A DNA stretch of 64,000 nucleotides from Streptococcus sp. LPB0220 (GCF_008727815.1 NZ_CP044230.1:1720001-1784000); one strand, 5' to 3'. Shown: positions 9,298 to 18,896, numbered from the stretch's first letter. A program made the numbers and translations. The notes: a model not told the origin generated them from the letters alone.

Positions 9298-9588
9298 TTA
9301 CGCGTCAACTTTTACGATCATGTGACGAAGAATGTCACCGTTGATTTTTGAAAGACGGTCGAACTCGTTAAGAGCTACAGCGTCGTTCGCTTCAACGTTT
9401 ACGATGTGGTAAAGTCCTTCACGGAAATCTTGGATTTCGTATGCAAGACGACGTTTTTCCCAATCTTTTGATTCAACAACAGTTGCACCGTTGTCAGTCA
9501 AGATAGAATCGAAACGTGCTACCAAAGCGTTTTTAGCTTCTTCTTCAATGTTTGGACGAATAATATAAAGAATTTCGTATTTAGCCAT
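9298..9588 (-). CDS. rpsF: 30S ribosomal protein S6
   Basis: A 96-residue protein, [16 protein letters not shown] to [11 protein letters not shown], standard length for S6. The ATG at 9588 follows AAAGGAGGAACATTATCA; a longer reading would extend into the leader hairpins and is rejected. S6 pairs with S18 on the 30S platform, and the S6:S18 dimer is known to repress this operon in many bacteria by binding its leader. Two hairpins lie in the leader here. Confidence 0.98.
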   Translation of the reverse strand: MAKYEILYIIRPNIEEEAKNALVARFDSILTDNGATVVESKDWEKRRLAYEIQDFREGLYHIVNVEANDAVALNEFDRLSKINGDILRHMIVKVDA

Positions 9589-9657
9589 TGATAATGTTCC
9601 TCCTTTTGGACTAATGACCCCCTGTCTTTGCAAGGGGTAAGTGAGGTTTACTCACAA
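9589..9657 (-). promoter_or_regulatory. rpsF 5' leader with two hairpins (candidate S6:S18 autoregulatory element)
   Basis: Between the promoter and the start codon the minus-strand leader folds into GTGAG-TAAAC-CTCAC (9655-9641) and then CCCCT / AGGGG (9637-9619). The Shine-Dalgarno follows about 10 bases later. S6:S18 leaders are known at this position in Firmicutes, but I do not see the characteristic CCG bulge with certainty, so this is a positional candidate. Confidence 0.45.
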
Positions 9658-9663
9658 GAAACT

Positions 9664-9692
9664 ATTATACCAGACTTTTCGAACAAAGGCAA
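9664..9692 (-). promoter_or_regulatory. Promoter of rpsF-ssb-rpsR
   Basis: Minus strand TTGCCT, 17 bp, TATAAT, with TG one base before the -10 (TGGTATAAT). Confidence 0.8.
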
Positions 9693-9820
9693 GAATTATC
9701 TTTAGGATTTAAAAAATGATTTCTGGACGTCCCCTTCGAGAAAAAAGAAAGAAATGTCCTAAAAAATGATATTTTATAGAAGAAACTATTCCCACTCTTC
9801 CTCTCCTTTCCTTAAAGAAA

Positions 9821-9832
9821 ACTGATATCAGT
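9821..9832. promoter_or_regulatory. 12-bp perfect palindrome ACTGATATCAGT, possible operator
   Basis: A perfect dyad lies 60 bases before the glycosyltransferase start, just upstream of a possible -10 (TATACT at 9853-9858) whose -35 is poor. It could bind a dimeric regulator. No regulator gene lies beside it. Confidence 0.3.
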
Positions 9833-9892
9833 TAGCTTTAAGCTTGAGTCTTTATACTAGCTACAACAAATCTCAAGAAACGAGGAACGATT

Positions 9893-10945
9893 ATGAATTA
9901 TCTTATCATCCCCGCCTATCAACCGGATCTGAATCTTGTCAAACTGGTTCGCTTGGTCCACGCCAAGAGCGATCTCCACATCATCGTGGTCGACGATGGG
10001 AGTGATGCTGACAAAAAAGTGATTTTTGACAAATTAGAGGGTCTTGCGACAGTTCTGACCCATGAGCACAACCAAGGAAAAGGGCAAGCTCTCAAGACTG
10101 CTTATGCATACATCCTAGAAAGAGGCACCTATGGAAGCATTGTTACAGCTGATGCAGACGGTCAGCACAAAATTTGGGATATTTTCAGGGTTGTTAACCA
10201 ATCTCAAGAGCATCCTGGAACACTTATTCTAGGAGCCCGCGCCTTCTCTGGAAAAGTTCCTTTGCGTTCCGCCTTCGGAAATAAATTGACCCGCTTCTTA
10301 TTTAAGCAACAAACCGGAGTGGCGGTCAGCGATACCCAAACGGGCCTACGGGCTTTCACTACGAATCTCTTGCCTTTCATGCTTGAGGTTGACGGACAGC
10401 GCTATGAATATGAAATGAATGTACTCCTCGCAGCAAGCAAATCCTTCCCCATCGTGGAAGTTCCCATCGAGACGGCCTACATCAATGACAACGAAGGCTC
10501 CCATTTCCGACCTATTCGAGATGGCCTCATGATCTACAAGGACATGTTCAAATTTGCCCTCTCCTCTCTGAGTAGTTTTATCGTTGACTATCTGGTCTAC
10601 GCCTTCTTCCTTTTCGTGATGATGGCCGTGCCCATTAGTCTACGTATTCTCCTAGCCAATGGGATCGCTCGTGTAACGAGTTCCATCTTTAACTACTCGA
10701 CCAATAAGCACCTAGTCTTTAAGAACAAAGACAGCGTCGCTAAAACTGGAAGTGGCTACTTTGGCCTAGCCCTCGGCCTCTTTATTCTCGATACGCTCTT
10801 GATTCGACTCTTCTATACTGCTTTCGGGCTCAATCTCCTGATCAGTAAGATTGTCGTTGGCTTCCTCCTCTTTCTGGTCTCATGGGTGATCCAGAAAAAA
10901 GTGATCTTCAAAGAAAGGACTGCTCCCCACCATGAAATTCTTTAA
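9893..10945 (+). CDS. GT2 glycosyltransferase fused to GtrA-like membrane domain
   Basis: A 350-residue two-domain protein. Residues 1-215 are a GT-A glycosyltransferase: IIPAYQPD, the nucleotide-binding VVDDGS, the metal site ADADGQHK near residue 85, and the DPM1/GtrB-like DTQTGLRAF. The C-terminal 130 residues form four membrane helices of the GtrA family (LSSFIVDYLVYAFFLF, SSIFNYSTNKHLVFK). Such fusions are thought to make a polyprenyl-phosphate-linked sugar and flip it, for decorating cell-surface polymers; the sugar and acceptor are unknown here. The 3' end overlaps the next gene by 14 bases, so a three-gene operon is clear. Confidence 0.88.
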   Translation: MNYLIIPAYQPDLNLVKLVRLVHAKSDLHIIVVDDGSDADKKVIFDKLEGLATVLTHEHNQGKGQALKTAYAYILERGTYGSIVTADADGQHKIWDIFRVVNQSQEHPGTLILGARAFSGKVPLRSAFGNKLTRFLFKQQTGVAVSDTQTGLRAFTTNLLPFMLEVDGQRYEYEMNVLLAASKSFPIVEVPIETAYINDNEGSHFRPIRDGLMIYKDMFKFALSSLSSFIVDYLVYAFFLFVMMAVPISLRILLANGIARVTSSIFNYSTNKHLVFKNKDSVAKTGSGYFGLALGLFILDTLLIRLFYTAFGLNLLISKIVVGFLLFLVSWVIQKKVIFKERTAPHHEIL

Positions 10946-11834
10946 AAAATCCTACACCTATGCTGCCTGCTTTGGCCTTCTTTTGACCAGCAGTTTTAGC
11001 TACTCGATGCTCAAGACCTTTGTCTTATCCGATGCCATCCAAACCGTAAAAGCTACGACTACGGATACTAAAGCAGCAAAAAAAGCAGCTGCATCGGCAA
11101 CAACGACCGATACCAGCTATTCAGATGACAATATCCAGGTGACTTTAACAGAAAAAACGGTTGAAAATACCCAGGTTTACATTGCAGATATCACAGTCAG
11201 CTCATCTGACTACCTCAAAACAGCCTTTGCACAAAACACATACGGAACCAACGTGACAGCTAAGACCTCTGTCACAGCTGCCAACAACAGTGCCATTCTG
11301 GCAGTGAATGGTGACTATTACGGGGCTAACAGTACAGGATACGTCATCCGAAATGGAGTGGTCTACCGCGATACCGTTCGGGAAGATTCAAGCAATGGTG
11401 ACCTAGCCATTTACAAGGATGGATCCTTCAAAATTATCTACGAAGATGAGATCTCTGCAGATCAATTGGTCAAGGACGGGGTCGTCAATCTCCTCGCTTT
11501 CGGTCCTTCCTTAGTTGAAAATGGAGAAATTACCGTCGATACCAACTCAGAAGTTGGACAATCCATGGCATCCAACCCACGTACAGCGATTGGGATCATC
11601 GATGAAAACCACTACATTATCGTCGTGTCAGATGGACGGACTTCAGAAAGTGAAGGACTGTCTCTCTACCAATTAGCGGAAGTGATGAAGTCTTATGGCG
11701 TTAAAACAGCCTACAACTTGGATGGTGGTGGATCTTCTACCCTTTATTTCAATGGCCAAGTTATTAACAAACCAACTACAAATGGTACTATTTCAGAAAG
11801 GGCGGTGAGCGACATTGTCTACATCGGTTACTAA
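10932..11834 (+). CDS. Phosphodiester glycosidase-family exported protein (NAGPA/DUF2233-like)
   Basis: A 300-residue protein with one N-terminal signal/anchor helix (YAACFGLLLTSSFSYSMLKTFVL), a low-complexity Ala/Thr/Lys linker, and a domain matching the NAGPA-like family: AILAVNGDYYG, NPRTAIGIIDENHYIIVVSDGR, and the C-terminal AYNLDGGGSSTLYFNG. The family includes the mammalian uncovering enzyme and bacterial exopolysaccharide proteins, and hydrolyses sugar-phosphodiester links. It is expected outside the membrane. Its overlap with the GT2/GtrA gene suggests one enzyme adds a sugar while the other trims or remodels it. Exact substrate unknown. Confidence 0.85.
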   Translation: MKFFKKSYTYAACFGLLLTSSFSYSMLKTFVLSDAIQTVKATTTDTKAAKKAAASATTTDTSYSDDNIQVTLTEKTVENTQVYIADITVSSSDYLKTAFAQNTYGTNVTAKTSVTAANNSAILAVNGDYYGANSTGYVIRNGVVYRDTVREDSSNGDLAIYKDGSFKIIYEDEISADQLVKDGVVNLLAFGPSLVENGEITVDTNSEVGQSMASNPRTAIGIIDENHYIIVVSDGRTSESEGLSLYQLAEVMKSYGVKTAYNLDGGGSSTLYFNGQVINKPTTNGTISERAVSDIVYIGY

Positions 11835-12222
11835 TCCTATCAAACAACGATTGAAAAAAACGATTCTCTGGTATCCTCTTATTTCAGCTTTCTTCTTCGT
11901 TGGAAGTCGCATCTATGAACACTTTAGTTTTGGCGAAACCTCTGCCTTCATGCACTACCTCTTCTTTATTCCTTTGATCGGTGGCACCCTACTAGTGCTT
12001 CTACAGTTGATGGTGAAAGGCTTCTCTCGCCTGAGTCTCAATCTTTGGAATTCTGGAGTGGCTACGCTCACAGCCGGAGCCCTCTACCGAGGGATTGTTA
12101 ACCTCTCTGGTCGATCTACTACAATGGATCAACCCTATTATTACCTTGGAGTTGCCTTTCTAGCACTAGCTCTGATCAGCCTCTTCTTTGTCCGCAGTGT
12201 CTGGGTGGAAAAAACAGCCTAA
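11815..12222 (+). CDS. Small multi-pass membrane protein of unknown function
   Basis: A 135-residue protein read from a TTG at 11815, overlapping the end of the glycosidase gene by 20 bases; AAGGGCGGTGAG upstream is a plausible ribosome-binding site. There are four hydrophobic segments: ILWYPLISAFFFVG, YLFFIPLIGGTLLVLLQLMV, GVATLTAGALYRGIV and YLGVAFLALALISLFFV. I do not recognise the family. Translational coupling to the two sugar-active genes suggests a role in the same surface pathway. If the TTG is wrong, the first downstream ATG (11917, in HYEHFS region) would remove the first helix, which argues for the TTG. Confidence 0.65.
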   Translation: MSTSVTNPIKQRLKKTILWYPLISAFFFVGSRIYEHFSFGETSAFMHYLFFIPLIGGTLLVLLQLMVKGFSRLSLNLWNSGVATLTAGALYRGIVNLSGRSTTMDQPYYYLGVAFLALALISLFFVRSVWVEKTA

Positions 12223-12228
12223 GACATG

Positions 12229-12264
12229 AAAAACGTCCGTTTCTTAAAAAAACGGACGTTTTTT
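12229..12264. terminator. Bidirectional terminator between the sugar operon and the nucleotidase
   Basis: AAAACGTCCGTTT pairs with AAAACGGACGTTTT around a short loop, with T-runs on both strands. It serves the plus-strand three-gene operon and the converging 5'-nucleotidase gene. Confidence 0.88.
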
Positions 12265-12288
12265 AGGGTAAGTTAACGGATGAAGAAC

Positions 12289-14385
12289 TTAACCTTCACG
12301 TTTTTTGCTGACTACAAAGCCTGCTAAAGCTAGTGAGGTCATGCCAAAGAGGCTAAGGACTGTGGAAGCCAATTCTTCTTGACCTGTTTTTGGAAGACCC
12401 GTTGCTGGTGTAGCAGCTACTTCTGCTTGGCCACCCGTATGATAAGTGACAGCGACTGGTTTGACACTTGCCACTTCTTTTGTTTCGCTTGCAGCTGGTT
12501 GAGCTGGAGTTACTGGGTTTTCAGGTTGAGATGTTGGGGTAGTAGGAGTCACTGGAGCTACAGGATGGACTGGATTTACAGGACTTACTGGATCAACTGG
12601 CGATGGCTGTGGTTCCTGTTGTGGTTGAGGTTCTGGAGTTGGTTTTTCTTCTTCCACTTTTTCCACAAATGTCTTGTTACCCAAGATTGAAGCAGATAAC
12701 TTCTTCCCTGCCTTATTCACATCTTCGATGTATTGGATAAAGACTTCTGTATCTGGATTAATAGCACCGATCAATTTTGTATCGCGGAAGACTGAGAAGC
12801 CATCACCACCACCATACAAGAAGTCGTTGATAATCGCCTTGTAGGTCTTGTTGCGATCAATTTCAGTTCCGTCTGCCTTGTAAGCTTTCACGACCTTATA
12901 AGGATTTTCTTCCGTTGCATCGGCTGGTTTCGTATAGGTGTACTTGATCCCTGCCATTTGCAAGAAGTAAAGCTCTTTCTCATCATATTGTTGATCCAAA
13001 GCTTTGTAGATTTGGTCCCCAGTGATTTCTACTACTTGGAGGATATTTCCAAATGGTTGCACTGCTTGAGCTGCACCCCAAGTGACTGTTCCGTCTGGTT
13101 TCACCACGAGGTCTGCACGAATTCCTCCATTATTGGTGAAGGCAAAGTCAACATCTGGATAACCTGATTTTTTGGCAATATCTAGTTGCGCTGCTGTGAC
13201 CAAATCTCCAACAGCACTTTCTTTTTGCGCATTCAATTCACGGGTAATATTTTCAGCTTTGTCTGCTGTACCGATTTTTGCTTCTGTTACTTTTTTAACC
13301 GTCGCATTGGCATCATCGATGATCGCTTGAACCTTGGCATCTTTTGCTTTGCCTTTCGATGGATCTACCGCAATAATCTTAGCAGTTGGAGCTTTGACAA
13401 AGTCAGCTGTATCCGTATCTAGGACCCCACGGACATCCGAGTAAGCTTTCCCTTGAGACGTACCTTGAACAATCAAGGTATTTCCAACCATCCCGTTTGT
13501 ATATTGGTGGTTATGACCTGCAAAGACGATATCCACTGAGTTTTCAGGATAGATTTGGTTTAATTTTTTGATCATGTCTGCAGCAGGACCTTCTGCTACC
13601 CCATTTTTACTTGTTGCAGCAACGTGGGCCAAGACAGCGATAGCATGAACGCCTTGGTCATTCAGTTCACGCGCATATTTGGCAATGGATTCTGCTTCAT
13701 CCAAAACACGGTATTGTTCATGATTTTTACGCAAAACAAGATTTGGGAATTCTGTCGTAACAACCCCGATAAATCCGACCTTAACGGTCTTGTCATTGAC
13801 TGGGATTTCTTTGATGGTATAAGGTTTCCAGTCAAATGGGATTTTGTTAGTATCTTTGTCAACCAAGTTGGCAATTACAACTTCTTGTTTAGAAGCTTCA
13901 TGAGGATACTCATCGACGATCTTATTGAATTGACCAGGTGTTGGGGCTTCTCCCTTCATGATCCGGTTGAATTCACCAAGTCCTTCGTCAAACTCGTGAT
14001 TTCCAAGAGTGCCATATTCAAAGTTCATTTCATTGAAGACTTTTACAGTTGGTTCATCTTGAAGGAGGGCAGAGTTGGCTGGACTAGCGCCGACCATATC
14101 TCCCGCTTGCACACGGATGCTGGCATTTGGCGTTCCGGCATTCTCCGTTTCAAAGTCTTTTTGCGAATCGTTCAAATAGGTTGCCAAAAGTGGGGCTGTT
14201 CCTGCATTTTTCACAGTTTCGCCTTCTAAACGAGCTGTCCCTGTTTGTTCCAAGGCACCGTGGAAGTCATTGACGCCCATGAACTGCACAGGCAATTCGT
14301 CTGCAAAAACGCTATTGATCGCAAAAACACTAAGACCTGCAGCGACCGCTAGGATACTGCTTTTCAAGATAATTTTTTTCTTCAT
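12289..14385 (-). CDS. nt5e: Cell-wall-anchored 5'-nucleotidase (LPxTG)
   Basis: A 698-residue secreted nucleotidase. A signal peptide (MKKKIILKSSILAVAAGLSV...FADE) precedes the metallophosphatase domain, with MGVNDFHG at about 37-43, LGNHEFDEG, LAHVAA and FAGHNHQY as metal ligands. The 5_nucleotid_C domain carries NNGGIRADL, QPFGNIL and GGDGFSVF. A Pro/Gln-rich wall-spanning stretch leads to LPKTG, a hydrophobic helix and KKREG. The start at 14385 follows GGAG at normal spacing. In oral streptococci this type of enzyme removes phosphate from extracellular AMP to yield adenosine, which dampens host responses. A 17-bp-spaced promoter and a cre-like site lie upstream. Confidence 0.93.
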   Translation of the reverse strand: MKKKIILKSSILAVAAGLSVFAINSVFADELPVQFMGVNDFHGALEQTGTARLEGETVKNAGTAPLLATYLNDSQKDFETENAGTPNASIRVQAGDMVGASPANSALLQDEPTVKVFNEMNFEYGTLGNHEFDEGLGEFNRIMKGEAPTPGQFNKIVDEYPHEASKQEVVIANLVDKDTNKIPFDWKPYTIKEIPVNDKTVKVGFIGVVTTEFPNLVLRKNHEQYRVLDEAESIAKYARELNDQGVHAIAVLAHVAATSKNGVAEGPAADMIKKLNQIYPENSVDIVFAGHNHQYTNGMVGNTLIVQGTSQGKAYSDVRGVLDTDTADFVKAPTAKIIAVDPSKGKAKDAKVQAIIDDANATVKKVTEAKIGTADKAENITRELNAQKESAVGDLVTAAQLDIAKKSGYPDVDFAFTNNGGIRADLVVKPDGTVTWGAAQAVQPFGNILQVVEITGDQIYKALDQQYDEKELYFLQMAGIKYTYTKPADATEENPYKVVKAYKADGTEIDRNKTYKAIINDFLYGGGDGFSVFRDTKLIGAINPDTEVFIQYIEDVNKAGKKLSASILGNKTFVEKVEEEKPTPEPQPQQEPQPSPVDPVSPVNPVHPVAPVTPTTPTSQPENPVTPAQPAASETKEVASVKPVAVTYHTGGQAEVAATPATGLPKTGQEELASTVLSLFGMTSLALAGFVVSKKREG

Positions 14386-14466
14386 AGAATACTCCATTTT
14401 CTAATGTAGAACACTTCTCCAAAAAGGAGAACGCAGAACAGTTGAATTGCTGCAATCAGCTCTTCC

Positions 14467-14495
14467 ATTTTACTATTTTTTCGGTTTTACTTCAA
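14467..14495 (-). promoter_or_regulatory. Promoter of the 5'-nucleotidase gene
   Basis: Minus strand TTGAAG, 17 bp, TAAAAT, about 80 bases before the start codon. Confidence 0.65.
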
Positions 14496-14524
14496 TATTT
14501 TCCTGGAAACTCTTGCAATTTTAT

Positions 14525-14539
14525 TTGAAAACGCTTGAT
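14525..14539 (+). promoter_or_regulatory. cre-like site upstream of nt5e
   Basis: TTGAAAACGCTTGAT matches the degenerate CcpA consensus WTGNAANCGNWNNCW at 14 of 15 positions. It lies about 30 bp upstream of the nucleotidase -35, a position compatible with activation or weak control. Confidence 0.4.
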
Positions 14540-14594
14540 TTCCGAACATCTATTCTCATCCTCTTACTTTTGTTACTTGCTGTTCATCACAAAA

Positions 14595-14769
14595 GAGGCT
14601 GGGACAAAAGTCCTAGCCTCTCAATTATTTTTGGATTGTCGAGCAAGACGCAGTGGTTGAGTGGGCTCTACTACGCTGATTTCATCAGCTTTTACAGCCC
14701 TACTCAACTGTGCGGAGGTGGGACGACGAAATCGAATTCTAACGAATTACCGATTTCTGTCCCACTCTC
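14595..14769. repeat. 175-bp palindromic intergenic repeat, copy 1
   Basis: Nearly identical in sequence and identical in length to 40104-40278. The ends are imperfect inverted repeats (GAGGCTGGGACA and TGTCCCACTCTC). Inside are a left hairpin, where GAGGCTGGGAC folds onto GTCCTAGCCTC, and a central inverted pair (GCAGTGGTTGAGTGGGCT / AGCCCTACTCAACTGTGC). It begins 6 bases past the phosphoketolase stop, so on the minus strand it may act as that gene's terminator. No long protein is encoded. It looks like a MITE-like or structural repeat of streptococci. Confidence 0.85.
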
Positions 14770-14774
14770 TTTTC

Positions 14775-17159
14775 TTATTTATTCACGTTTTCCCATTTCC
14801 AGTTTTGAACTTCTGGAATGTCGTCTCCGTTTTCACGGATGTAGTCATGGTGGAAGGCGATTGTTTCATCCATCTTCGCTGCAAATGCGCTTGCTGCATC
14901 TCCAAGAGCTGCATTAGCTGCATCTTGTGCCAAGTGGAAGCGATCCAACTCAGACATCACACGCATATCAAATGGTGTGGTGATATCCCCGTTTTCACGG
15001 TAACCATGTACACGAAGGTTATGGTTGTGACGGTTGAAGAAGATATCACGGATCATGCCTTCGTAACCATGGAAAGCAAAGATGACTGGTTTATCAGTTG
15101 TGAAGACTTTGTCGAACTCTTCATCTGAAAGTCCACGCGCATCAACGGATGGGTGACGCAATTTCAAGATATCCACAACGTTGACAAAGCGGATCTTCAA
15201 TTCTGGGAAGGCCTTGTGCAAGATTGTGATGGCTGCAAGAGCTTCTAAGTTTGGCTCAGTACCTGCGGCTGCAATAACAAGATCTGGCTCTTCATCTGCT
15301 GAAACAGTTGATGCCCAATCGATCACCTTGTATCCTTCACGAACCAATTCTTCTGCTTCAGCTGCTGAATAGAATTGAGGACGTGGGTGTTTAGAAGAAA
15401 CGATCAAGTTGATCACATCTTCTCCCTTGAAGGCTTCATCCATCACTGCAAGCAAGCTATTGGTATCTGCTGGCAAGTACTCACGGATATATTCAGGAGT
15501 TTTCTCAGCCAAGTGAGTCAAGATACCTGGATCTTGGTGAGTGTAACCATTGTGGTCTTGTTGGAAGACAGTTGAAGTTGCAATCAAGTTCAAGGCTGGG
15601 TAGTTTTTACGCCATGTTGTATGGGTCTTAGACTTACGCAACCATTTGAAGTGTTGAGTGATCATAGAATCCACAACACGAAGGAATGATTCGTAAGAAG
15701 CGAAGAAGCCATGACGACCTGTCAAGACATATCCTTCAAGCATTCCTTCTGCTTGGTGCTCTGACAATTGAGAGTCAATGACACGACCAGCAGGGCTCAA
15801 CGCTTCATCGTAGTCTGGTTTCATACGTCCTAACCATTGACGGCTTGTACGAGTAAAGACTTCTTGAAGACGGTTTGATTTGGTTTCATCCGGTCCAAAG
15901 ATACGGAAGTTGTGTGGGTTCGCATCCACAAGATCTGCTGCATACTTACCAAATTCGATCATATCTTGCGCCATGATAGCACCTGGTGTTTCGATCTTGA
16001 AGGCATGTTTCTTCCAATCAGCTGTGTTCATTGGTTTGATCACACCAGCATTTGTGATTGGGTTCATCGCCATGCGACGGTCACCTTTTGGTGCGATTTC
16101 AGCAATTTCAGGAAGTAATTTACCAGTTTCGTCAAACAACTCAGCTGGACGGTAAGATTCCAACCATGAAAGAAGGGCATCCACATGCTCCATGTGGTGA
16201 GCATCTACTGGGATTGGAACTTGGTGAGCACGGAAGCCACCCTCAATTGGTGTTCCTTCCCAAGCTTTTGGTCCAGTCCAACCTTTAGGAATACGAGCAA
16301 TCAAGACAGGGTATACTGGTTGAGTTGCTTCTTCTGCAGAACCTTTACGAGCTTCTGCTTGGACTTTCTTGATTTCTTCAATCGCTTCGTCCAATTTCTC
16401 TGCAAACAAAGCGTGAGCAGCTTCGTGGTCATCAGAAATAGCGGTTACGTTTGCAAAGATTGGTTTCCAACCAAGACCTTCAAAGAAGAGGGCCAATTCT
16501 TCATCTGTTTTGCGTTCGAAGATGGTTGGGTTGTGGATCTTCCCACCGTTGAGGTAGAAGATTGGAAGGATAGCCCCATCGTTGACTGGGTTCAAGAAGG
16601 TATTTGACAACCAACCAGCCATCAATGGACCTGTTTCTCCTTCACCGTCACCGATAACTGTGGCAGCAATCACATCTGGATTATCCAATACAGCACCTGC
16701 AGCGTGAGAAAGGGCATAACCAAGTTCTCCACCTTCGTGGATAGATCCTGGTGTTTCAGGCGCCGCGTGAGAAGCGATTCCTCCTGGGAATGAGAAGATC
16801 TTACACAAGTGTTTGAAACCTTCTTCATTTTGTGGGATGTTTGGATTCAATTCAGTATAAGAACCATCTAAGTAAGAGTTCGATACCATTACTTGTCCAC
16901 CGTGACCTGGTCCTTCAATGTAGAACATATCCAAGTCGTATTTGTTGATGGCACGGTTCAAGTGAGCATAGATAAAGTTTTGCCCTGGTACAGTTCCCCA
17001 GTGTCCGATTGGGTGAGCCTTCAAGTCATTTTCAACGACTTCGCGCTTCAACAATGGGTTATCTTTCAAGTACATTTGAGCAGCTGAAATGTAGTTGGCT
17101 GCACGCCACCAAGCGTCTACTTTATCCAAGTAAGCTTTGCTGTTATAATCGACAGTCAT
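14775..17159 (-). CDS. xfp: Xylulose-5-phosphate/fructose-6-phosphate phosphoketolase
   Basis: A 794-residue phosphoketolase, the usual family length. Visible hallmarks are the N-terminal substrate-binding region ([27 protein letters not shown]), the thiamine-diphosphate/Mg motif [11 protein letters not shown] near residue 170, and the C-terminal [10 protein letters not shown] and [10 protein letters not shown]. The enzyme splits xylulose-5-P (and usually fructose-6-P) with phosphate to acetyl-P and a triose- or tetrose-phosphate. This gives a pentose or heterofermentative branch and a source of acetyl-P. Cytosolic. GGAGACAAG precedes the ATG. It is monocistronic, ending at the 175-bp repeat. 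Confidence 0.97.
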   Translation of the reverse strand: MTVDYNSKAYLDKVDAWWRAANYISAAQMYLKDNPLLKREVVENDLKAHPIGHWGTVPGQNFIYAHLNRAINKYDLDMFYIEGPGHGGQVMVSNSYLDGSYTELNPNIPQNEEGFKHLCKIFSFPGGIASHAAPETPGSIHEGGELGYALSHAAGAVLDNPDVIAATVIGDGEGETGPLMAGWLSNTFLNPVNDGAILPIFYLNGGKIHNPTIFERKTDEELALFFEGLGWKPIFANVTAISDDHEAAHALFAEKLDEAIEEIKKVQAEARKGSAEEATQPVYPVLIARIPKGWTGPKAWEGTPIEGGFRAHQVPIPVDAHHMEHVDALLSWLESYRPAELFDETGKLLPEIAEIAPKGDRRMAMNPITNAGVIKPMNTADWKKHAFKIETPGAIMAQDMIEFGKYAADLVDANPHNFRIFGPDETKSNRLQEVFTRTSRQWLGRMKPDYDEALSPAGRVIDSQLSEHQAEGMLEGYVLTGRHGFFASYESFLRVVDSMITQHFKWLRKSKTHTTWRKNYPALNLIATSTVFQQDHNGYTHQDPGILTHLAEKTPEYIREYLPADTNSLLAVMDEAFKGEDVINLIVSSKHPRPQFYSAAEAEELVREGYKVIDWASTVSADEEPDLVIAAAGTEPNLEALAAITILHKAFPELKIRFVNVVDILKLRHPSVDARGLSDEEFDKVFTTDKPVIFAFHGYEGMIRDIFFNRHNHNLRVHGYRENGDITTPFDMRVMSELDRFHLAQDAANAALGDAASAFAAKMDETIAFHHDYIRENGDDIPEVQNWKWENVNK

Positions 17160-17392
17160 CTTGTCTCCTCACAATTTCTAGACAGGTCTGTTGAACAACC
17201 TGTTCGTTTGATCAATAGTTTAAACAATCTGTTTTCCAGTCAAACAGATGATATTGAAGAAAATATTCAATATTACTTCTATTCTATCAAGAATTTCCCT
17301 TTTTGTACATCAGAAAGTAAGAAAAATATTCTTTGAACGTCAAATTTTAATTTCCTACTAAAGTGGTTCCATTCCCTACAGGGATAGGTTTT

Positions 17393-17431
17393 AAAAAAAG
17401 ACTTTGCTGATTTTTGCAAACCAGCAAAGTC
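17393..17431 (-). terminator. Terminator of hutI
   Basis: Minus strand GACTTTGCTG / CAGCAAAGTC stem with a 12-base loop, then seven T, 20 bases after the hutI stop. Confidence 0.9.
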
Positions 17432-17450
17432 CCAAATGAAATGGAGTCAG

Positions 17451-18698
17451 TTAAATGACTTTTTGACCTTTCTTGTAGACATCTGTCACGAGATTTGTCG
17501 CAAAGAAATAGAAGAGATAATCTAGATTTGGTGCATCAAAGATGGTAATGTCGGCCTGTTTGCCAACATCGAAAGAGCCGATTGTTTTAGCACGATCAAC
17601 TGAATAGGCCGCATTGATGGTCACTGCATTGAGAATTTCTACTGGAGTTAGGCGCATCATGAAGCAACCTAGATGCATGGCAAACTGGAGATTGGCTGTT
17701 GGACAAGACCCTGGGTTGCTGTCCGTTGTTAGGGTAATGGCCATCCCAGCGTCCAACATCTTACGAGCCGGTGCATAAGTATCTTCCATCAAGCTAAAGG
17801 TTGTGGCTGGTAATAGATTGCCAATCACTTTTGCTGCAGCTAGTTTTTGAATACCTTCATCGGTAATCACCATCAAGTGTTCTGCGCTGGTAGATTTCAA
17901 TTCAGCCGCCACATCAACACCACCAATGGATTCGATCTCATCGGCATGGATCCGTAGCTTGAAGCCCATCTCCTTAGCTTTTGAAAGAAGATAGCGAGAT
18001 TCATCTGCTGTAAAGACACCTTTTTCACAGAAGATATCACAGAACTCAGCTAGTTTTTCTTCCTTCACTTTGGGAAGCATTTGCTCCACAATGAGATCTA
18101 AATATTCTTGGGAACGGCCCTTGTATTCTATGGGAATCGCATGGGCTGCCATAAAGGTTGATACCAAGTCTATTTGATGATCACGGTCCAGTGCAGCCAC
18201 AACATCCAACTGGCGTTTTTCAGTTTCCCAATCCAAACCATAGCCACTCTTGGCTTCGACAGTAGTCACCCCATGACGCAACATGTAATCCAACAGTCGT
18301 TTGGACTTGTCATAGAGATTTTCAAAAGAAGCTTCCCGTGTCGCCCGAACCGTGCTCAGAATTCCACCGCCTTGGGCGAGGATGTCTAAGTAAGAAACAC
18401 CCGCTAATTTTTTCGCAAATTCATGTTCCCGACTACCTCCATAGACCAAGTGGGTGTGGCAGTCAATCAGGCCAGGAGTCGCAACTTTTCCTTCACAGGA
18501 TTTCACTTCCGTATGGTCATCGATCAGTTCAGGGTCTGGTTGACCTGTCCCAACTGCAAGAATCTTTCCATCTTTAATGGCGATATAAGCATCGGAAAGA
18601 ATTTTTGCCTCTGCCATCTCCTTGCCATAGAGAGGATGACCCAGATCATTCGGACAAAACAATTGGTTAAAGTGGGTTAATAGGATATCAGCAGACAT
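17451..18698 (-). CDS. hutI: Imidazolonepropionase
   Basis: A 415-residue amidohydrolase that opens 4-imidazolone-5-propionate to N-formimino-L-glutamate, the third step of histidine breakdown. Metal-binding motifs typical of HutI are present: [28 protein letters not shown] and [10 protein letters not shown]. The ATG at 18698 (MSADILLT) is preferred because AGGA lies nine bases before it; the ATG three codons earlier abuts that signal. hutI is transcribed away from hutU, so it is a separate unit from the other hut genes, with its own promoter and terminator. It is intact and of standard length. Confidence 0.96.
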   Translation of the reverse strand: MSADILLTHFNQLFCPNDLGHPLYGKEMAEAKILSDAYIAIKDGKILAVGTGQPDPELIDDHTEVKSCEGKVATPGLIDCHTHLVYGGSREHEFAKKLAGVSYLDILAQGGGILSTVRATREASFENLYDKSKRLLDYMLRHGVTTVEAKSGYGLDWETEKRQLDVVAALDRDHQIDLVSTFMAAHAIPIEYKGRSQEYLDLIVEQMLPKVKEEKLAEFCDIFCEKGVFTADESRYLLSKAKEMGFKLRIHADEIESIGGVDVAAELKSTSAEHLMVITDEGIQKLAAAKVIGNLLPATTFSLMEDTYAPARKMLDAGMAITLTTDSNPGSCPTANLQFAMHLGCFMMRLTPVEILNAVTINAAYSVDRAKTIGSFDVGKQADITIFDAPNLDYLFYFFATNLVTDVYKKGQKVI

Positions 18699-18731
18699 AT
18701 GAAACATTCCTTTCTATTTCCATTGTTATTC

Positions 18732-18760
18732 ATTTTACAATTCTACAGGAAAAGCGTCAA
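18732..18760 (-). promoter_or_regulatory. hutI promoter
   Basis: Minus strand TTGACG, 17 bp, TAAAAT, about 34 bases before the hutI start. The 200-bp intergenic region also holds TTGACT and TTGACG facing hutU (18820-18836). Their spacing to TACAAT (18846) or later AT-rich boxes is abnormal, as expected for an activator-dependent promoter. Confidence 0.7.
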
Positions 18761-18896
18761 AAAAAGTCAAAAAGTTTTTCCCTCATTTTTTTTTGCTTTA
18801 TTAAAAATTATATTTTTTTTTGACTCTCTATTGACGTTTCTTGGATACAATAAAGAAAATATAAATTCACAGTCCAACTATAAGGAGGGTTCTGCT

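Noticed and set aside
14447..15128. Plus-strand open frames across the repeat and the phosphoketolase 3' end
   Set aside because: They are shadows of the 175-bp repeat and of xfp on the other strand, without ribosome-binding sites or recognisable protein content.
18820..18865. Consensus hutU promoter
   Set aside because: TTGACT and TTGACG are present, but spacings to TACAAT or TATAAA are 9, 20 or 23 bp, so a standard promoter could not be assigned.
18699..18896. In-frame N-terminal extension of hutU starting at 18699
   Set aside because: It runs through the hutI promoter, encodes a low-complexity Phe/Lys stretch and bypasses the AAGGAGGG site just before the ATG at 18897, which also gives the family length.
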